A stretch of 64,000 bases of DNA from Flavonifractor sp052065355. Lineage in GTDB: Bacteria; Bacillota; Clostridia; Oscillospirales; Oscillospiraceae. Under the pieces are notes generated by a model that saw nothing but the letters and a program-made list of their open reading frames with translations, was not told where the DNA came from and did not search any database. Positions within the stretch are counted from its first letter, which is position 1; each line of letters opens with the position of its first letter. The stretch is taken from contig NZ_JBQHUF010000010.1 of the NCBI RefSeq assembly GCF_052065355.1, positions 1 through 64,000 on the forward strand, given 5' to 3'. This document shows positions 1 to 7,991 of this stretch, piece by piece. A program made the position numbers and the translations under genes.

Positions 1-96
1 GGACTTCTCGTCCTTTCTGGTGCTTCGTGTTTCTCTCACGTTGTTTAATTTACAAGGTACACGCTCTTGCCAGCCGTTCGGGCTGACGTGCTATTT
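1..96 (-). other. Leader of an rRNA operon leaving the window on the left
   Basis: No gene is seen here. Read on the minus strand, this stretch follows three strong tandem promoters and contains the string ACCTTGTAAATTAAACAACG followed by a GTGAGAGAAACACGAAG-like run. This resembles the boxA and processing-stem leaders in front of 16S rRNA genes in clostridia. The 16S gene itself would lie left of base 1, so the assignment is inferred from the promoters and the leader. Confidence 0.6.
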
Positions 97-378
97 ATTT
101 TAGCACTTTCGTTTTCGCTTGTCAAGAACTTTTTTCAAGTTTTTTCGGAGCTTTCTAGCTCCGAGCCGCTCGATTTAAGAACTTTTCAAGCTCGTTCATG
201 TCTTCCGACGCGAACTCATTTAGTTTACCACGCGCTCTCGAGTTTGTCAAGCACTTTTTTCTGATTTCTTTCAGAAGTCCGTCCAGGTTCTGCCTCGGTC
301 TCTTCCAAATTTCTTCAGTTTTCAGTGCCCTCTCGCAAGGCGTTCAGATAGAATACCACCTGCTTCGCCTTTTGTCAA
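97..378 (-). promoter_or_regulatory. Three tandem rRNA-type promoters, leftward
   Basis: Three complete sigma-A promoters lie on the minus strand, each with a 17-base spacer. P1 has -35 TTGACA at 125-120 and -10 TAAAAT at 102-97. P2 has TTGACA at 250-245 and TAAACT at 227-222. P3 has TTGACA at 378-373 and TATTCT at 355-350. They are spaced 125 and 128 bases apart, and each is preceded upstream by an A-run of the form AAAAAAGT or AAAAAAGG. Evenly spaced near-consensus promoters with A-tracts are typical of rrn operons. Confidence 0.8.
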
Positions 379-413
379 CACCTTTTTTCAGTTTTTTGCT
401 TTTTATTCGCCGG

Positions 414-442
414 TTGCGGCTGAAGCCAAAATATGTTACTCT
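414..442 (+). promoter_or_regulatory. metA promoter
   Basis: A -35 TTGCGG at 414-419 and a -10 TACTCT at 437-442 are separated by 17 bases and lie 38 bases before the metA start. It is divergent from, and close to, the outermost rRNA-type promoter at 350-378, so the two transcription units share this control region. No S-box or T-box is seen in the short leader. Confidence 0.55.
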
Positions 443-479
443 AAGAGGGTGATTACCCTATTTATAAGGAAGTGCAGCC

Positions 480-1394
480 ATGCCTATCAAAATACCGGAC
501 TCCTTACCGGCTACCGCCGTTCTGGAGAGCGAAAACATCTTTGTTATGACCGAATACCGGGCAATGCACCAGGACATCCGCCCGCTGAACGTTCTGATTC
601 TGAATCTGATGCCCACCAAAATCGTGACTGAGACCCAGATCCTGCGCAAGCTGTCCAATACACCGGTGCAGATCGAAGTGGAACTGCTCCGCACCGCCAG
701 CTATCAGTCTCAGCACACCGATGAAGATCACCTTGCCTCCTTCTACACCACCTTTGACCAGATCAAGGACAGGAACTTTGACGGAATGATCATCACCGGC
801 GCTCCTGTGGAGAACCTGGAGTTTGACCAGGTGGAGTACTGGCCGGAGCTGTGCGAGATCATGACCTGGAGCCGGACACACGTCCACTCTACGCTGCATA
901 TCTGCTGGGGCGCCCAGGCCGGGCTCTACTTCCACCACGGCATTGAGAAGCGCTCCCTGCCCAAAAAGCTGTTCGGCGTTTATGAGCACCGGGTGCTGAA
1001 GCCCAACTCTCCCCTGTTCCGCGGCTTCGATGATGTGTTCTACGCTCCCCATTCCCGCTATACCGAGGTGTGGGAAGAGGATATCCGCAGGTCACCCGGT
1101 TTGGAACTGATCGCGGTCTCCTCCGAAGCCGGAGTGTACGCGGTTAAGACCGAAGACAGCCGCCAGTTCTTTGTTATGGGTCATCCGGAGTATGACCCGG
1201 ACACTCTGGCCCGGGAGTACTGGCGGGATGTGGACAAGGGGCTGGACATCGCGGTGCCTGCCAACTACTTCCCCGGCGACGATCCCACAAAGGTGCCGGT
1301 GGTGCGCTGGAGAAGCGCAGGCCAGCTGCTCTACACCAACTGGCTGAATTACTACGTGTACCAGACCACCCCCTACGATTTGACCGCGCTGTGA
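480..1394 (+). CDS. metA: Homoserine O-acetyltransferase (MetA family)
   Basis: Transfers an acyl group from acyl-CoA to the hydroxyl of homoserine, the first committed step of methionine synthesis, in the cytoplasm. The 304-residue protein is full length for the MetA family. It has the nucleophile Cys142 in HICWGAQAGLYFHHG and the His235/Glu237 pair in FVMGHPEYDP. Residue 111 is Glu (GAPVENLEF). Published work on MetA enzymes links Glu111 to acetyl-CoA and Gly111 to succinyl-CoA, so acetylation is predicted. The ATG at 480 follows AAGGAAG. The gene is monocistronic, with its own promoter and terminator. The family call is secure; acyl specificity is inferred from one residue. Confidence 0.95.
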   Translation: MPIKIPDSLPATAVLESENIFVMTEYRAMHQDIRPLNVLILNLMPTKIVTETQILRKLSNTPVQIEVELLRTASYQSQHTDEDHLASFYTTFDQIKDRNFDGMIITGAPVENLEFDQVEYWPELCEIMTWSRTHVHSTLHICWGAQAGLYFHHGIEKRSLPKKLFGVYEHRVLKPNSPLFRGFDDVFYAPHSRYTEVWEEDIRRSPGLELIAVSSEAGVYAVKTEDSRQFFVMGHPEYDPDTLAREYWRDVDKGLDIAVPANYFPGDDPTKVPVVRWRSAGQLLYTNWLNYYVYQTTPYDLTAL

Positions 1395-1398
1395 TAAT

Positions 1399-1434
1399 AA
1401 AGAGCATGGGAGACCACTCCCATGCTCTTTTTTC
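1399..1434 (+). terminator. Intrinsic terminator after metA
   Basis: The stem AGAGCATGGGAG / CTCCCATGCTCT with a four-base loop is followed by a T-run (TTTTTTCTTT). It starts only a few bases after the metA stop codon. Confidence 0.9.
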
Positions 1435-1546
1435 TTTCGGCACACACAGCAGAATCCCACTGGTGTATCTGTTCATACAACTTTTAGCAGGTGACGCCCC
1501 AATTATAGAGCGAGACTCAAAAAACAGAACGAAAGGAGCATACCGC

Positions 1547-2152
1547 GTGATTCGATTTGATAATTGGGTTATCACCGGCGCAGGCATTGCACCGCCCCGG
1601 CAGTACGACAACCTGACCACGGACTTTACCGTGGCAGGCGATATTCCGGAGGGCTGGACCTGGGAACTGCTGGTGCAGGCTGGAGACCATTTGAATGTGA
1701 TTGACCTTTCCCTCAAAAACGGGATGCTTTCAGTCCCGTTGACCAAAGAAATGCTGGCTTCATCCGGTATCTACCACATCCAGCTGCGAGCTGCCAAAGA
1801 CAGCCAGACACGGCACACCAACGTGCTTCAGCTCTTTGTTCCGCCCAGTCTGTCCGGCGATACCCAGTGGCCGGTCTTGCCGACAGCCTTCTCCCAGGCG
1901 CTGGAGCAGCTTCAAGACATCAGCCGCCATCCTCCCATCCCCGGTAAAAACGGTTTTTGGGCGCTGTGGGATTCCGAGACAAACACGTATCAGGATTCCG
2001 CTCTTCCCTTACCGGAGTTTTCCGCCTACCAGGCTGCGGTGGAAGGCGGCTACACCGGAACTGAGGAGGAGTTCAACACAATGCTGGCAAATGGCGTGAC
2101 AGCGGATTACGTGGATACCGCCATATTCGGCGCAATGGAGAGGAGCTACTGA
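1547..2152 (+). CDS. Phage tail/baseplate-like protein, orphan
   Basis: A 201-residue protein starting at GTG 1547 after AAAGGAG. The frame is open further upstream to 1391, but that part overlaps the metA terminator and has no ribosome site. Its C-terminal section reads AYQAAVEGGYTGTEEEF, a phrase typical of clostridial and streptococcal phage tail or baseplate proteins. The N-terminal 100 residues look like the beta-rich upstream part of such proteins. It overlaps the next gene by one base, so the two are translationally coupled. No capsid, portal, terminase or integrase is nearby, so this is a remnant or domesticated pair. Function unknown. Confidence 0.6.
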   Translation: MIRFDNWVITGAGIAPPRQYDNLTTDFTVAGDIPEGWTWELLVQAGDHLNVIDLSLKNGMLSVPLTKEMLASSGIYHIQLRAAKDSQTRHTNVLQLFVPPSLSGDTQWPVLPTAFSQALEQLQDISRHPPIPGKNGFWALWDSETNTYQDSALPLPEFSAYQAAVEGGYTGTEEEFNTMLANGVTADYVDTAIFGAMERSY

Positions 2153-2676
2153 TGGCAAACACACAAACAGAAGAGCTGTGCGCTATGATCGGCACGCTGG
2201 GCGGAACACAGCTTGCCGAGAAGGCCGCAGCTGTATTCCAGGCATACGAAATAGAATTGACGCAGTTTCAATTTGAATCACTTATGAGCAGTTTGGCTGA
2301 ATGCATCAGCCTGGCGCAGGCTACGGAAGTCACTCTGCCGGTTTCTGCGTATTCAGAGGCCTTCTTTTCCCCGGCCGGCGACATTCTGTCCAGAGGCGCG
2401 GAGCAATGTGAATTGGGATATGGTGCTGCAGCAGGAGCGGTGGCACCTACAGTGGGATTCTATTGGCAGCTTGAGCCCGGCGATGAGCAGTCAGTCTTCT
2501 ACATCATAAAGATTGAAGATCCTGAGCCGCCCGGTCTGTCTCACGAGAGTTTGGCAGCACTGTTTACCGACATAGCTGACGCCATCCGGACTGTATCCGG
2601 AAGCACAGGCCCCATCATGGCGGATCAGTTCCCACAGCGCATTTTAGCTCTGGCGTCCGACAACACCTCTTCCTAA
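2152..2676 (+). CDS. Phage tail-associated small protein, orphan
   Basis: A 174-residue protein whose ATG overlaps the stop of the gene before it (TGATG). The C-terminal part, LFTDIADAIRTVSGSTGPI followed by MADQFPQRI, is a recurrent motif of clostridial phage tail proteins (ADAIR..TG...I.A.DFP..I). The N-terminal half is helical, without membrane segments. It ends just before a bidirectional terminator. With the preceding gene it forms a two-gene cassette between metA and the aromatic aminotransferase operon. Role unknown; a phage-derived structural remnant is the simplest reading. Confidence 0.55.
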   Translation: MANTQTEELCAMIGTLGGTQLAEKAAAVFQAYEIELTQFQFESLMSSLAECISLAQATEVTLPVSAYSEAFFSPAGDILSRGAEQCELGYGAAAGAVAPTVGFYWQLEPGDEQSVFYIIKIEDPEPPGLSHESLAALFTDIADAIRTVSGSTGPIMADQFPQRILALASDNTSS

Positions 2677-2680
2677 TCAT

Positions 2681-2714
2681 GAAAGCGGGAGCCCAATGGG
2701 CTCCCGCTTTTTTA
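2681..2714. terminator. Bidirectional terminator between convergent units
   Basis: A stem AAAGCGGGAGCCCA / TGGGCTCCCGCTTT with T-runs on both strands sits between the tail-like gene (plus) and the aminotransferase (minus). Confidence 0.85.
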
Positions 2715-3878
2715 CGCCATTTTATTCTTGATATCCGCCAGACGGTTCAGCGCCTCCAGAAGGGTCTCGTCCTTCTTGGCGAAGTGGAGGCGGACGATGT
2801 TCTGCACGTTCTCCTTGAAGAAGGAGGTGCCGGGCACGGCGGAGACGCCCACCTTGCGGGTCATCTCCTCACAGAACTCCACATCGGTCTGGCCCTTCTT
2901 CATATAGGGGCCGATATCCGCCAGGACGAAATAGGTGCCCTGGGGATCGGTGAAGGGAATGCCGATGTTCCGCAGGCCGTCGGTGAACAGCTGCTTCATA
3001 TGGGCGTAGTGGGCCCCGAACTCCTCATAGTAGCTGTCCGGCATCTCCAGACCGGCCACGGCGGCCTCCATCAGGGGCGAGGGAGCGCCCACGGTATTGA
3101 AGTCGTGGTACTGCTTGATCTTGTCCATGATGGGCTGGGGCGCGATGGCGTAGCCGATGCGCCAGCCGGTGATGGAGTAGGTCTTGGACAGGGAGGAGCA
3201 GGAGATGGTCCGCTCCCACATGCCGGGCATGTTGCACATGTAGAGGTGCTTGTGGGGGGCGTAGACGATGTGCTCGTACACCTCGTCCATGATGGCGTAC
3301 ACGTCGTACTTCACGCACAGCTCGGCGATGAGCTTCAGCTCCGCCTCGGTGAACACCTTGCCGCTGGGGTTGGAGGGGTTGCAGATCAGAATGGCCTTGG
3401 GATGCTGCTTGAAGGCGTCCTCCAGCACGTTGGGATCGAAGTTGAACTGAGGGGGCACCAGAGGCACATAGATGGGCTCACAGTCGGCAAAGAGGATCTG
3501 GGCGTGGTAGTTCTCAAAGTAGGGGGAGAACAGCACCACCTTGTCCCCGGGGTTGGTGAGGGCGAAGATGGAGTCCACCATGGCCTCGGTGGAGCCGATG
3601 GTCACCACCATCTCGGTCTCCGGGTCCACGTCCCGGCCCATGAAGCGCTTGCACTTCTTGGACAGGGCGCGGCGGAAGTTGGGGGCGCCCATGGTGATGG
3701 GGTACTGATGGGGTCCCTCGTAGCTCACCTGAGCCAGCCGGTCCAGCAGGGCCTTGGGGGGATCGAAGTCAGGGAAGCCCTGGGCCAGGTTGATGGCGTT
3801 GTTGGCGATAGCGATACGGGTCATCCGGCGGATGACGGAGTCGGTAAAATACTGGGTCTTGCTGCTCATGGGCTGCAT
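2712..3878 (-). CDS. PLP-dependent aminotransferase, class I/II
   Basis: A fold-type I aminotransferase of 388 residues. It has the Schiff-base lysine in SLSKTYSITGWRIGY, the PLP-contacting NPSNPSGKVF and DEVYEHIVY motifs, and the C-terminal carboxylate-binding Arg in IVRLHFAK. It is the last gene of a leftward operon with IorA/IorB, so the likely job is transamination of aromatic amino acids to arylpyruvates, which IorAB then oxidises. Start ATG 3878 lies 9 bases after GAGGG, and the gap to the ACT gene is 11 bases. Substrate choice is inferred from context; generic aspartate or kynurenine-type activity cannot be excluded. Confidence 0.85.
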   Translation of the reverse strand: MQPMSSKTQYFTDSVIRRMTRIAIANNAINLAQGFPDFDPPKALLDRLAQVSYEGPHQYPITMGAPNFRRALSKKCKRFMGRDVDPETEMVVTIGSTEAMVDSIFALTNPGDKVVLFSPYFENYHAQILFADCEPIYVPLVPPQFNFDPNVLEDAFKQHPKAILICNPSNPSGKVFTEAELKLIAELCVKYDVYAIMDEVYEHIVYAPHKHLYMCNMPGMWERTISCSSLSKTYSITGWRIGYAIAPQPIMDKIKQYHDFNTVGAPSPLMEAAVAGLEMPDSYYEEFGAHYAHMKQLFTDGLRNIGIPFTDPQGTYFVLADIGPYMKKGQTDVEFCEEMTRKVGVSAVPGTSFFKENVQNIVRLHFAKKDETLLEALNRLADIKNKMA

Positions 3879-3889
3879 AGCTTATTCCC

Positions 3890-4333
3890 TCATTTCTGTT
3901 CGTCTTGGATGCCCAGCTCGCCATGGAGGGCGGGAGGCATGCCGTTGTCCTTCAGCAGATTGGCCAGCTTGTCCAGGTCGGCCACCCGGAAGATCATGCA
4001 GGCCCGGCCCTGAACCTGGCCGAACACGGAGTAGACGTACTCCACGTCGATATTCTCTTTGGCCAGCAGGGTAAGGATCTTCCCCAGGGCGCCGGGCTCG
4101 TCGGGCACGGTCACCGCCAGCACGGGGGTCATGGACAGGATGAAGCCGTGCTCCAGCAGCAGGGACGCCGCCTTCTGGGGCCGGTCCACGATCATGCGCA
4201 GCACGCCGTAGTCGCTGGTCTCGGCGATATGGAGGGCCCGCATATTGACCTGATGGTCGGCCAGGATGGTGGTGATCTCCGCCAGCTGACCGGCACGGTT
4301 TTCCAGGAACACGGAAATCTGTTGGATGGTCAT
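3890..4333 (-). CDS. Tandem ACT-domain protein
   Basis: A 147-residue protein made of two ACT domains, beginning MTIQQISVFLENRAGQLAEI and, near residue 72, AVTVPDEPGALGKILTLLAKENI. ACT pairs without a catalytic domain are ligand sensors, usually for amino acids. This type is regularly found beside PaaK-type ligases and IorAB in anaerobes. It lies 15 bases after the ligase gene and 11 before the aminotransferase gene in the same operon. A role in sensing aromatic amino acids or adjusting the flux of the pathway is plausible but not shown. Confidence 0.85.
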   Translation of the reverse strand: MTIQQISVFLENRAGQLAEITTILADHQVNMRALHIAETSDYGVLRMIVDRPQKAASLLLEHGFILSMTPVLAVTVPDEPGALGKILTLLAKENIDVEYVYSVFGQVQGRACMIFRVADLDKLANLLKDNGMPPALHGELGIQDEQK

Positions 4334-4348
4334 AGTCTCGCTCCTCCC

Positions 4349-5650
4349 TTAAATCTTCCGCTTGTCGATGACCCGGACCGCCTTGCCCTCGGAGCGGGTG
4401 ATGGACTTGGGCGCCACCAGGCGCACCTTGGCGTAGATGCCCAGCATGGCCTTCAGGGCAGCCACCACCTGCTTCTCCTTCTCGGCCACCTGGCTCAGCT
4501 GGTCGGAGAACATCTCCGGGGTCATCTCCACCAGCACCTCCATGGTGTCGGTGTTGTTGACACGGTCCACGATGATCTGATAGTTGGGGGCGAAGCTCTG
4601 GCCCAGCAGCACCGTCTCGATCTGGGACGGGAAGACGTTGACGCCCTTGATGATGAGCATGTCGTCGCTGCGGCCCATGGGCTTGCTCATCTTCACGTGG
4701 GTACGGCCGCAGGGGCAGTCCTCGTGGTGGAGCACACAGATATCCCGGGTGCGGTAGCGCAGCAGGGGGAATGCCTCCTTGGTGATGGAGGTGAACACCA
4801 GCTCGCCCTTGGATCCCTCGGGGAGCACCTCTCCGGTGTTGGGGTCGATGATCTCGGCGATAAAGTGGTCCTCGTTGATATGCATGCCGGTCTGAGCGGA
4901 GCACTCGAAGGACACGCCGGGGCCGGACAGCTCGGTGAGACCGTAGATGTCGTAGGCCTTGATGCCCAGGGTCTCCTCAATGTTTTTCCGCATCTCCTGG
5001 CTCCAGGCCTCGGCGCCGAAGATGCCCGCCTTCAGGGGGATCTGGTCGGGGGTGAGGCCCATCTCCTTCATGCTCTCCGCCAGGTAGGCGGCATAGGAGG
5101 GGGTGCAGCACAGGATGGTGGCGTTCAGGTCACGGATGAACATGATCTGCCGCTCGGTGTTGCCGGAGGAGGTGGGGATGGTGAGGCAGCCCACCTTGTG
5201 GGAGCCGCCGTTGAGGCCGGGGCCGCCGGTGAATAGGCCGTAGCCGTAGGACACCTGGCACACGTCCTCATTGGTGCCGCCTGCGGCCATGATGGCACGG
5301 GCGCAGCAGTCCTCCCACAGGTCGATGTCGTGCTGGGTATAGAAGGCCACCACCCGCTTGCCGGTGGTGCCGGAGGTGGACTGGATGCGGACGCAGTCCT
5401 TCAGGGGCCGGGCCAGCAGGCCGTAGGGGTAGGCCTGCCGCAGATCGTCCTTGGTGACGAAGGGCAGCTTGTGCAGGTCGTCCACACCCTTGATGTCCTC
5501 GGGGGTGAGGCCCTTCTCCTCCATCTTCTTGCGGTAGTAGGGCACGTTGTCCCACACGTTATGTACCTGCTTCACCAGGCGCTCGTCCTGCCAGGCGCGG
5601 ATCTGCTCCCGGCTGGCGCACTCGATTTCCTTCTGATAGTAACGCTCCAT
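4349..5650 (-). CDS. Phenylacetate-CoA ligase family protein (PaaK-like)
   Basis: An adenylate-forming enzyme of 433 residues, the usual PaaK length. It has the phosphate-binding loop STSGTTGKRV near residue 92, YGLTELSGPG near 239 and LLRYRTRD near 297. It joins arylacetic acids (phenylacetate, indoleacetate) to CoA with ATP. In arylpyruvate fermentation the reverse direction, arylacetyl-CoA to arylacetate plus ATP, is the energy-conserving step. The gene sits between IorB and the ACT protein in a tight operon (22 and 15 bases), which supports that role. The direction in vivo is inference. Confidence 0.9.
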   Translation of the reverse strand: MERYYQKEIECASREQIRAWQDERLVKQVHNVWDNVPYYRKKMEEKGLTPEDIKGVDDLHKLPFVTKDDLRQAYPYGLLARPLKDCVRIQSTSGTTGKRVVAFYTQHDIDLWEDCCARAIMAAGGTNEDVCQVSYGYGLFTGGPGLNGGSHKVGCLTIPTSSGNTERQIMFIRDLNATILCCTPSYAAYLAESMKEMGLTPDQIPLKAGIFGAEAWSQEMRKNIEETLGIKAYDIYGLTELSGPGVSFECSAQTGMHINEDHFIAEIIDPNTGEVLPEGSKGELVFTSITKEAFPLLRYRTRDICVLHHEDCPCGRTHVKMSKPMGRSDDMLIIKGVNVFPSQIETVLLGQSFAPNYQIIVDRVNNTDTMEVLVEMTPEMFSDQLSQVAEKEKQVVAALKAMLGIYAKVRLVAPKSITRSEGKAVRVIDKRKI

Positions 5651-5672
5651 GCTTGCTCTCTCTCCTTGTGCC

Positions 5673-6245
5673 TTAGGAATTTCTGCCCAGGTGGAAGGCG
5701 GTTCGGTTCAGCTCCAAAAACTTCTCCGGCACGCTGTTGGTGATGGCCTTCTGCCACACCTCTTCCGGCAGGTCGAAGTACCGGGAGAGCCGTCCCATCA
5801 GCACCAGATTCACCGCCTTGCTGCTTCCGGCCTCCTCGGCCAGAGCCAGGGCGTCCATGGCGTCCACCTTTGCCCCGGCGGCAGTCATTTTCTCCACCAG
5901 GTTCTGGGGATACTCCGCCGCGCCGGTGATGACCGGCATGGGGTTGGTCTGCTGGGTGTTGGTGATGATCCGGCCGTCGGGACGGAGATACTCCAGCCAA
6001 CGGGCGGCCTCCAGCAGCTCAAAGGAGACGATGAAGTCGGCCTCACCCTTGTCGATGACGGGAGAATACACCTTGTCGCCGTAGCGGATGTAGGTGACCA
6101 CACTGCCGCCCCGCTGGCTCATGCCGTGGACCTCGGACACCTTTACGTCATAGCCCTGATCCAGCAGCAGACGGCCCAGCAGCTTGCTGGCCAGCAGGGT
6201 GCCCTGGCCGCCCACGCCTACGATCATGATATTTTTCGTCTGCAT
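5673..6245 (-). CDS. iorB: Indolepyruvate:ferredoxin oxidoreductase, beta subunit
   Basis: The 190-residue gamma/beta-type subunit of the 2-oxoacid:ferredoxin oxidoreductase family. It opens with KNIMIVGVGGQGTLLASKLL, the typical IorB start, and carries VHGMSQRGGSV. With IorA it oxidises arylpyruvates (from Trp, Phe, Tyr) to arylacetyl-CoA, reducing ferredoxin in the cytoplasm. It starts 3 bases after the iorA stop, so the two are coupled, and 22 bases before the CoA ligase. Normal length, no anomalies. Confidence 0.93.
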   Translation of the reverse strand: MQTKNIMIVGVGGQGTLLASKLLGRLLLDQGYDVKVSEVHGMSQRGGSVVTYIRYGDKVYSPVIDKGEADFIVSFELLEAARWLEYLRPDGRIITNTQQTNPMPVITGAAEYPQNLVEKMTAAGAKVDAMDALALAEEAGSSKAVNLVLMGRLSRYFDLPEEVWQKAITNSVPEKFLELNRTAFHLGRNS

Positions 6246-6248
6246 GCC

Positions 6249-7991
6249 TTACACCTCCTCGGTTGCCTGGAGGGCGTCGAATTTACACAGCTGCTCGCAC
6301 ACACCGCAGCCCACGCACAGGGTGGCGTCCACCCCGGCCTTGCCGTCCCGGACGGAAATGGCGGGGCAGCCAATCTTCATGCAGGCCTTGCAGCCCACAC
6401 ACTTGGAGGTATCCACCGTGAGAGGCGCCTTGTGTTTGACGTACTTCAGAAGGGCGCAGGGACGGCGGGAGATAACCACCGACGCCTCGGGAGCCGCCAG
6501 CTCCTCCTTGATGACGCTCTCGCACTGGGCCAGGTCGTAGGGATCCACCACCCGCACCCGGCGGATGCCCACTGCCTTGCACAGGCTCTCCAGGTCGATT
6601 TTGGTGCAGGGATCCCCCTTCAGGTTAAAGCCGGTGGTGGGGTTCTGCTGGTGACCGGTCATGCCGGTGATGGAGTTATCCAGAATGATGACAGTGGCGT
6701 TGGACTCGTTGTAGGCGATATTCACCAGTCCGGTGATGCCGGAGTGCATAAAGGTGGAGTCGCCGATGACCGCCACGGTCTTCCCGTCCATCTCTCCGCC
6801 GCTGGCCTTCAGGAAGCCGTGGAGGCCGGACACCGAAGCGCCCATGCAGATGGTGGAGTCGATGGCGCTGAGGGGAGCCACCGCTCCCAAGGTATAGCAG
6901 CCGATGTCGCCCAGCACGGTGAGCTTCAGCTTATTTAAGGTATAGAACAAGCCGCGGTGAGGACAGCCGGCACACATCACCGGAGGCCGGGCGGGAATAT
7001 TCTCCTCCAGGGCCTTGCCGGAATCGGGCACCACGCCCAGCTTTTCGGCCACCAGGTTCTGGCTCAGCTCTCCGATGGGAGAGAAGTAGTCCTTCCCCGC
7101 CAGGGCCAGGCCCAGGGCGCGGCAGTGGTCCTCAATGAAGCCGTCCAGCTCCTCCACCACCGTCAGCAGGTCCACAGAGGCGGCGAATTCCTTGATCTTC
7201 TTGTCCGGCATGGGCCAGATCATACCCAGCTTGAGCACCGGGTACTTGTCGCCGCAGACCTCCTTCACATACTGGTAGCTGGTGGAGGAGGTGATGATGC
7301 CGATCTTGTGGTCGGAGCCCTCCTCCACCCGGTTCAGGGGAGAGGTCTCGGCGTATTCCGCCAGAGCCGCCATGCGCTCCTCCACCACCGGGTGGCGTAG
7401 CTTGGCGTAGCCGGGCATCATAATGTACTTGGCAGCCTTCTTCTCGTAGGGCACCGGGGCGGGCTCCACCCGCTCGCCGGTCTCCACCACGCTCTGGGAG
7501 TGGGAGACCCGAGTGCACATCTTCAGCAGCACCGGGGTATCAAACCGCTCGGACAGCTCATAGGCCAGCTTGGTGAAGGCCAGGGCCTCGGCGGAGTCGG
7601 CGGGCTCCAGCATGGGCAGCTTGGCGGCCTGGGCGTAGTGGCGGGAGTCCTGCTCATTCTGAGAGGAGTGCATCCCCGCGTCGTCAGCCACGCCGATGAT
7701 CATGCCGGCGTTGACGCCGGTGTAGGCGATGGTAAACAGAGGATCGGCGGCCACGTTGAGACCCACGTGCTTCATGCCGCAGAAGGACCGCTTCCCCGCC
7801 AGGCTGGCGCCGAAGGCGGTCTCCATGGCCACCTTCTCGTTGGGAGCCCACTCGGCGTAGATCTCCTGGTACTTGGCCGCGGCCTCGGTGATCTCGGTGC
7901 TGGGGGTGCCGGGATAGCTGGAAACGACGGCGCAGCCCGCCTCATAGAGGCCCCGGGCCACGGCTTCGTTGCCGAGCATCAGGGTTTTCAT
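6249..7991 (-). CDS. iorA: Indolepyruvate:ferredoxin oxidoreductase, alpha subunit
   Basis: The 580-residue catalytic subunit. The N-terminal pyrimidine domain contains SSYPGTPSTEI near residue 25. The TPP-binding domain follows (GDIGCYTLG near 360, GDSTFMHSGI near 410). Two [4Fe-4S] clusters lie at the C-terminus (CVGCKACMKIGCP and CVGCGVCEQLC). It decarboxylates arylpyruvates with thiamine diphosphate and passes electrons to ferredoxin. First gene of the leftward operon iorA-iorB-ligase-ACT-aminotransferase. ATG 7991 follows AAAGGAGAG. A structured leader with a terminator lies directly upstream, suggesting attenuation. Confidence 0.95.
   Translation of the reverse strand: MKTLMLGNEAVARGLYEAGCAVVSSYPGTPSTEITEAAAKYQEIYAEWAPNEKVAMETAFGASLAGKRSFCGMKHVGLNVAADPLFTIAYTGVNAGMIIGVADDAGMHSSQNEQDSRHYAQAAKLPMLEPADSAEALAFTKLAYELSERFDTPVLLKMCTRVSHSQSVVETGERVEPAPVPYEKKAAKYIMMPGYAKLRHPVVEERMAALAEYAETSPLNRVEEGSDHKIGIITSSTSYQYVKEVCGDKYPVLKLGMIWPMPDKKIKEFAASVDLLTVVEELDGFIEDHCRALGLALAGKDYFSPIGELSQNLVAEKLGVVPDSGKALEENIPARPPVMCAGCPHRGLFYTLNKLKLTVLGDIGCYTLGAVAPLSAIDSTICMGASVSGLHGFLKASGGEMDGKTVAVIGDSTFMHSGITGLVNIAYNESNATVIILDNSITGMTGHQQNPTTGFNLKGDPCTKIDLESLCKAVGIRRVRVVDPYDLAQCESVIKEELAAPEASVVISRRPCALLKYVKHKAPLTVDTSKCVGCKACMKIGCPAISVRDGKAGVDATLCVGCGVCEQLCKFDALQATEEV

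Noticed and set aside
67..452. Short plus-strand frames in the first 450 bases
   Set aside because: They lie in the promoter array, are Ser/Phe-rich from T-runs, and lack ribosome sites.
2679..4013. Long plus-strand frame of 444 codons
   Set aside because: It lies opposite the aminotransferase and has a His/Gly/Val/Leu-rich, domain-free translation. This is the usual antisense shadow of a GC-rich gene.
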